Shown piece after piece: positions 21,551 to 29,460 of a DNA stretch of 64,000 bases. Made by a program: the position numbers and the translations under genes. The DNA is taken from assembly GCF_001006305.1 (NCBI RefSeq), contig NZ_LBHJ01000020.1, forward strand, positions 124,001 to 188,000, written 5' to 3'. This stretch comes from Silvibacterium bohemicum. GTDB taxonomy: Bacteria; Acidobacteriota; Terriglobia; Terriglobales; Acidobacteriaceae. Position 1 is the first letter of the stretch, and each line of letters starts with the position of its first letter. The notes below the pieces were generated by a model that saw nothing but the letters and a program-made list of their open reading frames with translations, did no database searches and was not told the origin of the DNA.

Positions 21551-22605
21551 GAATCGATATTCCCCAGGAACCGCCGCGTCGTCGCGATGGCGACGAACGC
21601 GTTGCCCCGCAGCCCGGTGAACGGTCCAACTCCCGCAAGGTCCCTGACAACCCGATCCTCCATCGCCTGAAGTCTCTGGAGGTGAAGGATGCGGACTCTC
21701 GCCACACCCGTCCGCGGGCGAAACGCCCGCGTGAAGTAGGTGCGCGAGACGTTCCGCGCGAACGGCGCCGTCCTGAGCCCTCCGCCGATCCTCGGCGTCC
21801 GGCACGGACGTCCAGCGACATCGTCGGGCTGGAATTGCGTCCAGAAGAGAAGCAGCTCCTGAGCGAGGCTGGGCGCTTTCGCGTCGTCCGCGTCGCGGAC
21901 CTCCGCGAGACGCTTTACAACGGAAAGTCGCGTCCTCTTGAGAATGACCTTCGGTATCTCCGAGACAAAGGTCTCGTCGAAACCTCTCAGGTCAATCTGC
22001 GCCGCGACGGGAGCCGGCGCACGATTGAACGCGTCGAAGTTGTCACCTTGACCCAGGACGGTCGCCGCTTGCTTCTCAAGCAGGGCGACCTGCCGAAAGA
22101 CCAGAGGCTCTATGCCGGCCTGGTGAAACCGCGCGAGGTCGAGCACGACTCCCATATCTACCGCGCTTATCAGAAAGAGGCAGAGAAGATCGGGGAGAAG
22201 GGCGGCACGAATCTTCGAGTGAAGCTCGACTTCGAGATCAAGTCACAGGTACAGAAGGCGATCTATGCCGAACGCAAAGCCGATCCCTCGCGCGACATGG
22301 CCGAGATCAAGCGCGAGGTTGCCGAACGCCTGGAGCTGCCCTTCGTTGATGGAAAGATTCAGATCCCTGACGCGCGGATCGAATACGACCTTCCCCGCGA
22401 CGTGGAACAGACCGTAGATGCGGACGACCGATCGCGCACCGGCCATGAGGACATCGAAGTCCTCACCGCCGCCTACCATGCCGGCCATCTCCGATCGAAA
22501 GGCCAGGCTGGCTTCCGGAACTACGCCTCTGCCGCAGACCGGGCCACTATCACCTCAAAGATCGAGGACGAACACTATCCCCTGGGAGACATTCTGGAGC
22601 TATGA
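21547..22605 (+). CDS. Replication-relaxation-like protein with winged helix
   Basis: 352 residues. The first 95 residues are basic, Arg/Pro-rich and disordered. A winged helix follows at about 97-175 (LRPEEKQLLSEAGRFRVVRV, then ENDLRYLRDKGLVETS). The C-terminal part has IPDARIEYD, then DIEVLTAAYHAGHLRSK and AGFRNYASAAD. This Pro-Asp / acidic / Lys spacing recalls the nuclease-like domain of replication-relaxation proteins. No HUH or other relaxase motif is present. It overlaps both neighbours by 4 bp. It may be part of, or replace, the relaxosome. Confidence 0.5.
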   Translation: MRIDIPQEPPRRRDGDERVAPQPGERSNSRKVPDNPILHRLKSLEVKDADSRHTRPRAKRPREVGARDVPRERRRPEPSADPRRPARTSSDIVGLELRPEEKQLLSEAGRFRVVRVADLRETLYNGKSRPLENDLRYLRDKGLVETSQVNLRRDGSRRTIERVEVVTLTQDGRRLLLKQGDLPKDQRLYAGLVKPREVEHDSHIYRAYQKEAEKIGEKGGTNLRVKLDFEIKSQVQKAIYAERKADPSRDMAEIKREVAERLELPFVDGKIQIPDARIEYDLPRDVEQTVDADDRSRTGHEDIEVLTAAYHAGHLRSKGQAGFRNYASAADRATITSKIEDEHYPLGDILEL

Positions 22606-23651
22606 CCATGGACTACGATCCGATCTCATCTCTCGAAGCCATCGGCTACCTGGAACGGGAGGCTTCATTTCTGTATCTTGTTGCCGTTCACTCCGGCTAC
22701 TTCCTGCGCCGTCAGTACAACCGCTTCGCCGGTCGTGATGGTGGTACGGCGCTAGATCGGATGCTCCGCAAGGCGGATCGGCATAACCATATCCAGGTCA
22801 TCGAGTGCGGTCGGGGCTGGCACATTTACCACCTGAAATCAAAGACTCTCTATGCCGCCATCGAACGGCCACACTCCCAGAACCGACGCATAAAAGGTGA
22901 CGCTCATATCAAGTCGCGCCTCATGGTGCTTGACTTCGTCCTCGCACACCTGAGCGCGAACATGCTCGTCGAAGAAGTCAACAAGGTTGACTTCTTCACC
23001 ACGCAGTGTGGCGTCCGTTCGGAGCTGCTGCCCCGCAGCCACGCCGGACGCCTGATGTATTTCTCGGATGGGTTCCCCATTCTTGTCTCGAATGCTGGCG
23101 TTCCACGCTTCGCATTCTTTGACGAAGGCCAGGCGACGGCATCACGCTTCGAGCGTTACCTCAAACAGTACCAACCACTGTTTGCGGCGCTCGGCGAGTT
23201 CGAGTTGATCTTCGTTGCCGACACCGAGAGTAATTCAGCGCGGGCAAAGGCGACCTTCAATCGCTTCCTGCCCGCCGACCGCCTGCGCGGTGTCACTCCC
23301 ATGACACCGATCGGCGTCGATCACTTCCTCGAATTCCTGGCTATCCGCCAGCAATCCGAGGTCGGGGGGCGAGGTGTTCTGTCGAGCGATCTCAAAACTC
23401 TGCGCGAAGGTGAGTCCCTTTACACCTCGCTGGAACATCAGGCCCTCTACTCTGCGTGGAAGGCAGGGAGCACAACAGTGGAGAAGATCCGCCAACGATT
23501 TCTTCAGACTTCCATGCGTGTGACCTTCTCCACTATTGTCCTCCCCTATCGCTATCCATTAGATCCGACACAGCCGGAGCCTCACTCTGACGAGGATGAC
23601 GATACCCATCACCATACCCGCCACGATACCCCTTCTAAGGAAGATAAGTGA
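22602..23651 (+). CDS. Second replication-relaxation-like protein
   Basis: 349 residues. The N-terminal segment LEREASFLYLVAVHSGYFLRRQYNRFAG looks like a winged helix. A central segment reads KGDAHIKSRLMVLDFVLAH. A later part PRFAFFDEGQATASRFERYLKQYQ with FELIFVADTESNSARAK resembles a nuclease-like fold. The C-terminus is His/Asp-rich (HSDEDDDTHHHTRHD), perhaps metal-binding. Its predicted layout parallels the preceding protein. It lies directly before the palindrome and iterons at 23701-23890, so it may act on that site. Confidence 0.5.
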   Translation: MTMDYDPISSLEAIGYLEREASFLYLVAVHSGYFLRRQYNRFAGRDGGTALDRMLRKADRHNHIQVIECGRGWHIYHLKSKTLYAAIERPHSQNRRIKGDAHIKSRLMVLDFVLAHLSANMLVEEVNKVDFFTTQCGVRSELLPRSHAGRLMYFSDGFPILVSNAGVPRFAFFDEGQATASRFERYLKQYQPLFAALGEFELIFVADTESNSARAKATFNRFLPADRLRGVTPMTPIGVDHFLEFLAIRQQSEVGGRGVLSSDLKTLREGESLYTSLEHQALYSAWKAGSTTVEKIRQRFLQTSMRVTFSTIVLPYRYPLDPTQPEPHSDEDDDTHHHTRHDTPSKEDK

Positions 23652-23700
23652 CTTTAATGCATCGAGTTACGCGGATAGATGGGGTCAGGGAGGGGTGTAT

Positions 23701-23890
23701 GCCGGGGGTGGGAGCGACCCCGCCCTCCGGGCTGCCGCGTCGGCTGACGCCGCGCTGGTCGCTCCCACCCCCGGCCTGCCGTTGACCAAAGTCGATACCA
23801 GATCGAGTCCAGAGTCGGTACTCCATCCGGTCCAGACACGGTACCTGAGTTGGCCAAAGTGAGTACCTAAACCTGACCAAAGTCGGTACC
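23701..23890 (+). other. Candidate origin of transfer (or replication): palindrome plus iterons
   Basis: A perfect 18-bp inverted repeat (arms 23701-23718 and 23758-23775, starting GCCGGGGGTGGG) encloses a 39-base spacer. It is followed by directly repeated sites: TGACCAAAGTCGATACC (23783), TGGCCAAAGTGAGTACC (23851) and TGACCAAAGTCGGTACC (23874). Two shorter related sites are TCCAGAGTCGGTAC (about 23809) and TCCAGACACGGTACC (23831). A palindrome next to protein-binding repeats, between relaxosome-like genes and virD4, is the usual layout of oriT. An iteron-type oriV is the alternative. The 300-bp gap holds no gene. Confidence 0.65.
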
Positions 23891-23949
23891 GAGTTAGTCC
23901 CAGTGTTGTACATCACAAGGTCGCATCTGCGGCCAGAGAGGAACCACCG

Positions 23950-24267
23950 ATGAGTAAGTTCAAGATCGAGCATGGTGCCAGTAAGGTTCGGCTCGTGCTC
24001 CTGAAGACCAACATCGAGGACAGCATCTCGAATGACATCGACCTGATGTGCGAGTGGTCCGATAACGAACGCAAGTACATCATCAATGAGCTTTTGCGCT
24101 TCGCTCTGACACAGGAAGAGGACTTCCTCAAGTACAAGGCCAGCCGGTCTCCGAGTCCCGCGCGTCCTTCCACCGAGACTAAGGCCGCTACCTCACCGGT
24201 CAAGCCTACGACTGAGCCGGTCCGTAAACCTGACTCGATTCCAGCCAACAGCACAACTCACGCGTAA
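23950..24267 (+). CDS. Small DNA-binding-like protein beside the iterons
   Basis: 105 residues. MSKFKIEHGASKVRLVLLKTN suggests a short N-terminal strand. It is followed by WSDNERKYIINELLRFALTQEEDFL, two helices in the arrangement of ribbon-helix-helix proteins. The C-terminal 45 residues are disordered, rich in Pro, Ser, Thr and Lys. It starts 59 bp after the last iteron and 17 bp before virD4. Accessory relaxosome proteins often have this size, fold and position. The fold call is inferred from pattern only. Confidence 0.5.
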   Translation: MSKFKIEHGASKVRLVLLKTNIEDSISNDIDLMCEWSDNERKYIINELLRFALTQEEDFLKYKASRSPSPARPSTETKAATSPVKPTTEPVRKPDSIPANSTTHA

Positions 24268-24284
24268 AAGGAGACGCCGCCAAC

Positions 24285-26321
24285 ATGCGTCTGAGAGCCC
24301 CGCTTCAACAGCTTGTTCGTCCCCTGGTCGAGTACCGCATCCTTCTGTCGCTCGGACTCAGCGCGACCTGCGGGATCATCCTCAATAGCCTGTACCCCAT
24401 CAATCAGGCAGACCCTTTGCTGCGGTTGGTCTCGCTCGAAGGGCCATCCATCTATCTCGGTCTGGTACGAAGCTACGATCTATTCCTCTACAGCACGCCG
24501 TTCCTGATTTTCTCCATGCTGTTCTCTCTGGTGTATGTCCACATCTACAGGAAGGAACTGGAACAGGGTGTGGGTTCTCTGCCTCCGTATCCCGATCCGC
24601 GTACCAGAGACGAGCTGCAACTGGTCATCGGAGAGGTACACCGCCAACTCGTTCCACGGCCCAGTCCGACTCCGCGATGGCTCGCCATCCCCGAACGAGG
24701 TCTCTACACCGGTATTGCGTCGTTCGGCTCTATCGGCTCCGGCAAGACGTTGGGATTGATCCTCCCGGCTATGCGCCAGTTGTTTGCCTACCGCGCCGAC
24801 GATCCGGAGCAGAAGCTCTCCGGCATCGTCCTTGAGGTGAAGGGGGATCTTTGCAGACAGGCACAGCGCATTCTGAAGTCGTGCGGACGAGAGAACGATT
24901 ATGACGACATCTCGCTCGACGGCGATCTTCGCTATAACCCACTGAACAACTCCCTCGACGCCTACGCGCAGGCGTTCAATATCGCCTCCATCATTACCTC
25001 AATATGGGGCAAAGGGAAGGAGCCTTTCTGGCAGCAGTCTTATACAGACCTCGTCCGGTACGTGATCCTGCTCCATCGCATTCGGGACGGATACCTGACG
25101 ATGGTCGACATCTTCCGTACTGTCATCAGCGCAGGGCGCCTCGAAGAACTCATGATCGAAGTGGGAACGCGCTTCAGCGCAACGAGCTATATAGGCATCC
25201 ACAAGGATGCGTACCGGGAACATGAGGGTCTGTTGTCCCCCCTGGGATTCGAGTGGCGCGAAGACGAGGGACTTTATCTGGTCGCATGGACCGAGACCCT
25301 GGAACAACTGCTGGTACAGCATACGTCTGCAGAATTTGCTGTGTATACGCGGAGACCGTCCCAGGCAGAGCAGCGTGACCAGTTCGACAGCGTCCAGTAT
25401 TGGTACTGGGAACACTGGAAGCTCTTTCGCTCCGAGGTCAAGACCTCGATCGTGCAGGGTATCGTGGTCTTTCTGTCTCTCTTCGAGACCGATGCGAAGG
25501 TCCGTCGCGTGTTCTGTCCGCCAAAAGAGCTGTACGAGGGTAAGCCCTGTCCCTCTGATCCGACAGGACGCGTGCTGCCGCCGTTCGACGAACTGATCGA
25601 GACCGGAAGAGTCGTTGGCCTCAACTTCCCCGTTGCCCTTAATCCTGCGCTCGCCAAGACCATCGGAACCATGATGAAGATCGACTATCAGCGAGCTGTC
25701 CAACTGCGAATCCCGGTCATGGATGCTCACCCGGAAAGACACTTCCGAGCGACTGTATTCATCTGTGACGAGTATCAAAACTTCGCCACGGTAGGTGGTG
25801 ACAACCCGACAGGGGATGAACGATTTTTGTCGATATCCCGGCAGCCAAAGTGCATCCCGATCGTCGCCACCCAGAGCGTCTCCAGCCTCAACGATGCATT
25901 ACCCAATGAGGGCGTCAAGACGCTGCTGCAGGCATTCAGGACAAAAGTTTTCCTGACCACAAGCGATCCAGAGACAGCCAGATACGCGTCTGAGTTGTGC
26001 GGTAAGGCAGACCGGACACGGATTAGCTACACCGTCTCAGAGTCCAGTACGAATGCCAATGTCGGCCTGCTGAGCGGACGCACCTCGTCCAGTAAAGGTT
26101 CCGTCTCCGCCTCCAAGCAGTACCAGAAACATAAGGAGCCGCTCTTCGAGGAAAAAGTCTTCTTCGACCTCAACAATATGCAGTCTGTGGTGGTCGCGTT
26201 CGATGGCATCACCCCTCTGCCACCGACCTACTGCTATCTCAAGCCCGACTTCCTGCCTGCGACGATGAGTTGGTTCGAGCAGGAACGGATCGGCTTCGAT
26301 CCAAAGAAGGTTCCGGCATGA
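24285..26321 (+). CDS. virD4: VirD4/TraG-family type IV coupling protein
   Basis: 678 residues. Two N-terminal membrane segments (ILLSLGLSATCGIILNSLY and FLIFSMLFSLVYVHIYR) lead into the motor domain. Walker A GSIGSGKT lies near residue 150 and Walker B VFICDEYQNFA near 490, with ATQSVSSL downstream. The coupling protein brings the relaxosome to the secretion channel and pumps DNA. Its substrate domain includes the TraG-type PATMSWFEQ end. It follows the putative oriT and its small binding protein. Confidence 0.95.
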   Translation: MRLRAPLQQLVRPLVEYRILLSLGLSATCGIILNSLYPINQADPLLRLVSLEGPSIYLGLVRSYDLFLYSTPFLIFSMLFSLVYVHIYRKELEQGVGSLPPYPDPRTRDELQLVIGEVHRQLVPRPSPTPRWLAIPERGLYTGIASFGSIGSGKTLGLILPAMRQLFAYRADDPEQKLSGIVLEVKGDLCRQAQRILKSCGRENDYDDISLDGDLRYNPLNNSLDAYAQAFNIASIITSIWGKGKEPFWQQSYTDLVRYVILLHRIRDGYLTMVDIFRTVISAGRLEELMIEVGTRFSATSYIGIHKDAYREHEGLLSPLGFEWREDEGLYLVAWTETLEQLLVQHTSAEFAVYTRRPSQAEQRDQFDSVQYWYWEHWKLFRSEVKTSIVQGIVVFLSLFETDAKVRRVFCPPKELYEGKPCPSDPTGRVLPPFDELIETGRVVGLNFPVALNPALAKTIGTMMKIDYQRAVQLRIPVMDAHPERHFRATVFICDEYQNFATVGGDNPTGDERFLSISRQPKCIPIVATQSVSSLNDALPNEGVKTLLQAFRTKVFLTTSDPETARYASELCGKADRTRISYTVSESSTNANVGLLSGRTSSSKGSVSASKQYQKHKEPLFEEKVFFDLNNMQSVVVAFDGITPLPPTYCYLKPDFLPATMSWFEQERIGFDPKKVPA

Positions 26322-26322
26322 A

Positions 26323-26429
26323 GGCGGTGGAAATGACGGGCAGTGGAAAGCACGGAAAACGATACAGCCATTTTCCACCCTTCCCACTGCCCTTGGAAAT
26401 CGCGTTTCGATTTCCACATTCCCACCGCC
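26323..26429. repeat. Nested inverted repeats between virD4 and virB11
   Basis: The outer stem is GGCGGTGG (26323-26330) with CCACCGCC (26422-26429). The inner stem is GGGCAGTGG (26338-26346) with CCACTGCCC (26384-26392), with related GGAAA/TTTCC runs between. The 160-bp gap between the two genes has no coding potential that I can support. The structure may set the relative expression of virB11. Confidence 0.5.
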
Positions 26430-26483
26430 ACGACCACGACGATTACATTTTTTCAAACACTTAGAACCTGAGGGGTACCAGAG

Positions 26484-27446
26484 ATGAGCTTTGACATCAT
26501 CATTCCGTTTCTCAAACCGATCGAACATCTGCTGTCCAGCCAGACCATCTCCGAGATCATGGTGAATCCCGACGGCTCCGTCTGGATGGAGGAGAAGGGC
26601 CGCATCGTGTTTCAGCCGGACATCCAATTTGAGGATGGCGCACTCCTGACGAGCCTCGAAGTAATCGCCAACCGCTTCGGCAAGAAACTCGATGCCGATT
26701 CGCCAATCCTGAATCTGAGATTGCCGGACGGGAGCCGTATGGCTGCGCTCATCCCACCAGTGGTCAATCCTCAGCCCATGATAACGATCCGAAAGTTCAC
26801 CTCCCGTGGGTTCACGATGGACGACCTGATCGAGCGCAGGATGCTCACAGCCGATCAGGGGGAACAGCTTTCAGACGCGATACGCCGCGGCGACAACCTC
26901 CTGATCTCTGGTGGAACAGGGGCGGGAAAGACCACGTTGACCAATGTCATCGCGGGATTCATCCCTGACAATGATCGAATCCTGATCCTCGAAGACGTAG
27001 CAGAACTCTATATAAAGAAGCAGCACGTCATCTCAGCCGAGGCCCAACTCGATACGCATAAGAGTCAGATCGGGTTTAGTGATTTATTGAAAGCTGCGCT
27101 TCGGCACAGGCCCGACCGCATCATCGTCGGTGAGATTCGCGGCCCAGAGGCGCGCGTCTTTCTCGACGCGCTCAATACCGGCCATCGCGGCTCGCTCTCG
27201 ACCATCCACGCCAACAGCGCGGGAGATGCTCTGCGACGCTTGGCGCAGCTTGCCATGCGCGGCTCGGGTGGCGTCCCTTTGAGTGAGGTCATGGAGGAAT
27301 GCAGGTGTTCCATAGACCTAGTCACGCACGTCGCAAATCAAGATGGCTGGCGGCACGTAACGGAAATTCGCACAGCCAATGAAACACTTATCGCATCGGG
27401 AACGAAGTCATTTCGACTGAGTCAGCCGCATTCCGACGGTTCGTAG
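26484..27446 (+). CDS. virB11: VirB11/TrbB-family secretion ATPase
   Basis: 320 residues. An N-terminal PAS-like domain precedes the RecA-like ATPase with Walker A GGTGAGKT near residue 142. An acidic Walker B-like segment (ILILEDVAELYI) and the conserved RIIVGEIRGPEA and TGHRGSLSTIHANSA (Asp and His boxes) follow. It forms the hexameric traffic ATPase that switches the VirB/VirD4 machine between pilus assembly and DNA transfer. It is the last recognisable transfer gene; the element's conserved backbone ends here. Confidence 0.96.
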   Translation: MSFDIIIPFLKPIEHLLSSQTISEIMVNPDGSVWMEEKGRIVFQPDIQFEDGALLTSLEVIANRFGKKLDADSPILNLRLPDGSRMAALIPPVVNPQPMITIRKFTSRGFTMDDLIERRMLTADQGEQLSDAIRRGDNLLISGGTGAGKTTLTNVIAGFIPDNDRILILEDVAELYIKKQHVISAEAQLDTHKSQIGFSDLLKAALRHRPDRIIVGEIRGPEARVFLDALNTGHRGSLSTIHANSAGDALRRLAQLAMRGSGGVPLSEVMEECRCSIDLVTHVANQDGWRHVTEIRTANETLIASGTKSFRLSQPHSDGS

Positions 27447-27477
27447 GTGGCCGCTTATTGGCAAAATCATCGAGAAC

Positions 27478-27953
27478 ATGACACTATCTGCTCCACGACC
27501 AATTCGCCTCCAAAGAATCACCAAACGTACGTCTGAAGGACTTCCTTCGTTCGAACTTCCCGCCGGCGCTTGCTGGACTATTGAGGACATTAACGGCCAA
27601 CCAGCCTGCATTCGCCGAAGTCGCGGTCTTCAGTATTGTGCTGGACGCCAATAGGATTAGTGCTCAGATCCGTTGGAGACTTCGAGAAAATCGGCTTACA
27701 AAGACAGCCTCCAAGTACCAAGGGTAGTAAGTTCAGCGATCTAAATTCGATCCAGATAAAGGAGGACCCTCTGGAAAACACCATCACTTGGGTACACGCG
27801 CTAGCTGAAGTGGCCAATCTGAGATTCGGCCTGAAACATGTGAAAGCTACCCCGAGGTTTCGTCTCGACTGGAGTAGTGGTTATCTACCTACTGGTGCGC
27901 CATGCAAGAACAGCCGTCTTCGCAGCGCTGCCATTGAAGTTATTTGTTCCTAA
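27478..27953 (+). pseudogene. Degraded coding remnants, one PIN-like
   Basis: Short open stretches in different frames follow virB11. One near 27590-27730 encodes AVFSIVLDANRISAQIRWRLR, which resembles the first strand of PIN-domain nucleases (VLDAN) and stops soon after. Another starts MTLSAPRPIRLQRITK at about 27479. No intact gene could be assembled. This could be the scar of insertions at the backbone/cargo junction. Assignment as PIN is weak. Confidence 0.3.
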
Positions 27954-29183
27954 AACAACTTCAAAGTGCGGCACAGATCGGTCGCTACCCCGGATCTGTT
28001 TTAAAAATGGCAGCAACTGGGAATCATCTGAAACGAAATCCCATGCGCTGTCTGTTCCTGCCATGGATGTTCCTTCAACGATAAGTACATTGCCGTTTCC
28101 ACTTAAGTTGGGCAGATAGGCGACAACCCCGAAGACACGGCGCTGAGCGTCTGTGTATCGGGAATCCCATTGGTGTGGTTCACTGCCGGTAGGTGAGCGG
28201 TTAACTACAGACATCACCCGATGATCGCGGTCGTGAGAGAAAACGAAGTTCATATTGCGCTCGAAGAGCTCAACCCACGGGTTAGCCTCGGGGGCTCCGA
28301 TCAGTATGACATTGCCTCGCTTAAGATCGTTGGTAGTCAATTCCCGAGCATAACGCAGCTCCAGCTTGCCCCTTCCGGAAAGTGCAATCTGGTCGAGATC
28401 GTGAACGATCTCAAGATCGACAATGGTGGTATACCGACGACCGCCAAAATCGTCCGCTTCGGCCCGAATAGCAGCGGACGATGTGGTGTTCGCCATTCCA
28501 TGGTCGGAGCTGAGGTAATCTGCCAATCCCATGTTCCGATTGATGATCCCCTGCCGCATCACCGATCCGCTGTCCCCCGGAACCGCTAATGTGGCACGTC
28601 CCGGAGTGAAGATTTCACTCCAAAGAGGATGGGCCTGGGGACGACCGTGCAGGGACAGAGTCAGAATACCCGCATGGCTAAGAAGAACAGTGATGAGCGC
28701 CAGGGCAAGGCAAATCGAGGCAGACCATATATAGATAGGAAATCTTGAAGGCGTGACCGGGGCTTCGAGCGGGAGCGTCAGCGGAGGCGTTTCGATCGGC
28801 TGAGGCAAAGCTCCGGGAGCGGGTTCGAATAGGGGGACATAACTTCCTCGAGGAATGACTATGCGAATGGGTTCGTCTGCGCCCTCCCCATTGAAATAAA
28901 GATCGAGCTTTTGACGCAGGCGGCTCGCCTGAGTTCGAACGATCCCATCAACTGTTGAGTCGTAGTGTGGGGACCGTCCAAAGACGGTGGTGCCTATGCT
29001 GTGCTCGTTAATCTCGTGCGCTCGACCACTCAGAGCCAGTTCACAGATCGAAGAGAGGAAGCCAGAGAGTCGTTCGGTTTTTAAGAATATTGAGGAGCCG
29101 ATGACACGTGCTACCAAAGCGCGTCGGCTATCGGCTATCGCATCATCGGGCGCAACAGTTTCCTCAACGCTGGTGGAGGCCAT
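27885..29183 (-). CDS. Winged-helix membrane regulator of the acidobacterial type
   Basis: 432 residues. The N-terminal region is a winged-helix DNA-binding domain (RLSGFLSSICELALSG, FGRSPHYDSTVDGIVRTQ, RLRQKLDLYF, IRIVIPRGSYVP). A proline-rich linker and one membrane segment (IYIWSASICLALALITVLLS, about 150-170) precede a large extracytoplasmic domain of unknown function. Such ToxR-like proteins are common in acidobacteria and often lie beside Oar-like TonB receptors, as here, where the receptor is transcribed divergently 280 bp away. It probably senses a signal outside and regulates the receptor. Confidence 0.75.
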   Translation of the reverse strand: MASTSVEETVAPDDAIADSRRALVARVIGSSIFLKTERLSGFLSSICELALSGRAHEINEHSIGTTVFGRSPHYDSTVDGIVRTQASRLRQKLDLYFNGEGADEPIRIVIPRGSYVPLFEPAPGALPQPIETPPLTLPLEAPVTPSRFPIYIWSASICLALALITVLLSHAGILTLSLHGRPQAHPLWSEIFTPGRATLAVPGDSGSVMRQGIINRNMGLADYLSSDHGMANTTSSAAIRAEADDFGGRRYTTIVDLEIVHDLDQIALSGRGKLELRYARELTTNDLKRGNVILIGAPEANPWVELFERNMNFVFSHDRDHRVMSVVNRSPTGSEPHQWDSRYTDAQRRVFGVVAYLPNLSGNGNVLIVEGTSMAGTDSAWDFVSDDSQLLPFLKQIRGSDRSVPHFEVVLGTNNFNGSAAKTAVLAWRTSR

Positions 29184-29460
29184 ATGTTACCTCTTTCCCC
29201 GATAGCACCCAGTAAATCAGAGGTTTATAAATGGCGCGTAAACACGATTGAAACGTTCTGTTCATGTATCGGGGCAATGTTAAGGCTTCGTAACGCGCTC
29301 ATAGCGCTGGGCTTATGCGAAGTATCCCTGCTGTCTCCGTGAATTATCTGCGTGGAGCTGCTGTCCGGTTGCTAGTCCTATGGCATCGGCGAGGATTTGC
29401 TGCCTGCGTTCACCCTCGCGACACAGATACATCAGAAGTGATTTCCAAGGAGCCTACGCA

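Noticed and set aside
23783-23890. Iteron-like repeats considered as a CRISPR array
   Set aside because: Repeats are under 20 bp, irregularly spaced and differ in sequence; no cas genes are present.
27744-27765. TTCGATCCAGATAAAGG as a possible attR copy of the tRNA-Ala end
   Set aside because: Similarity to TTCGATCCCGATCAGG is short and broken, and the CCA side does not match.
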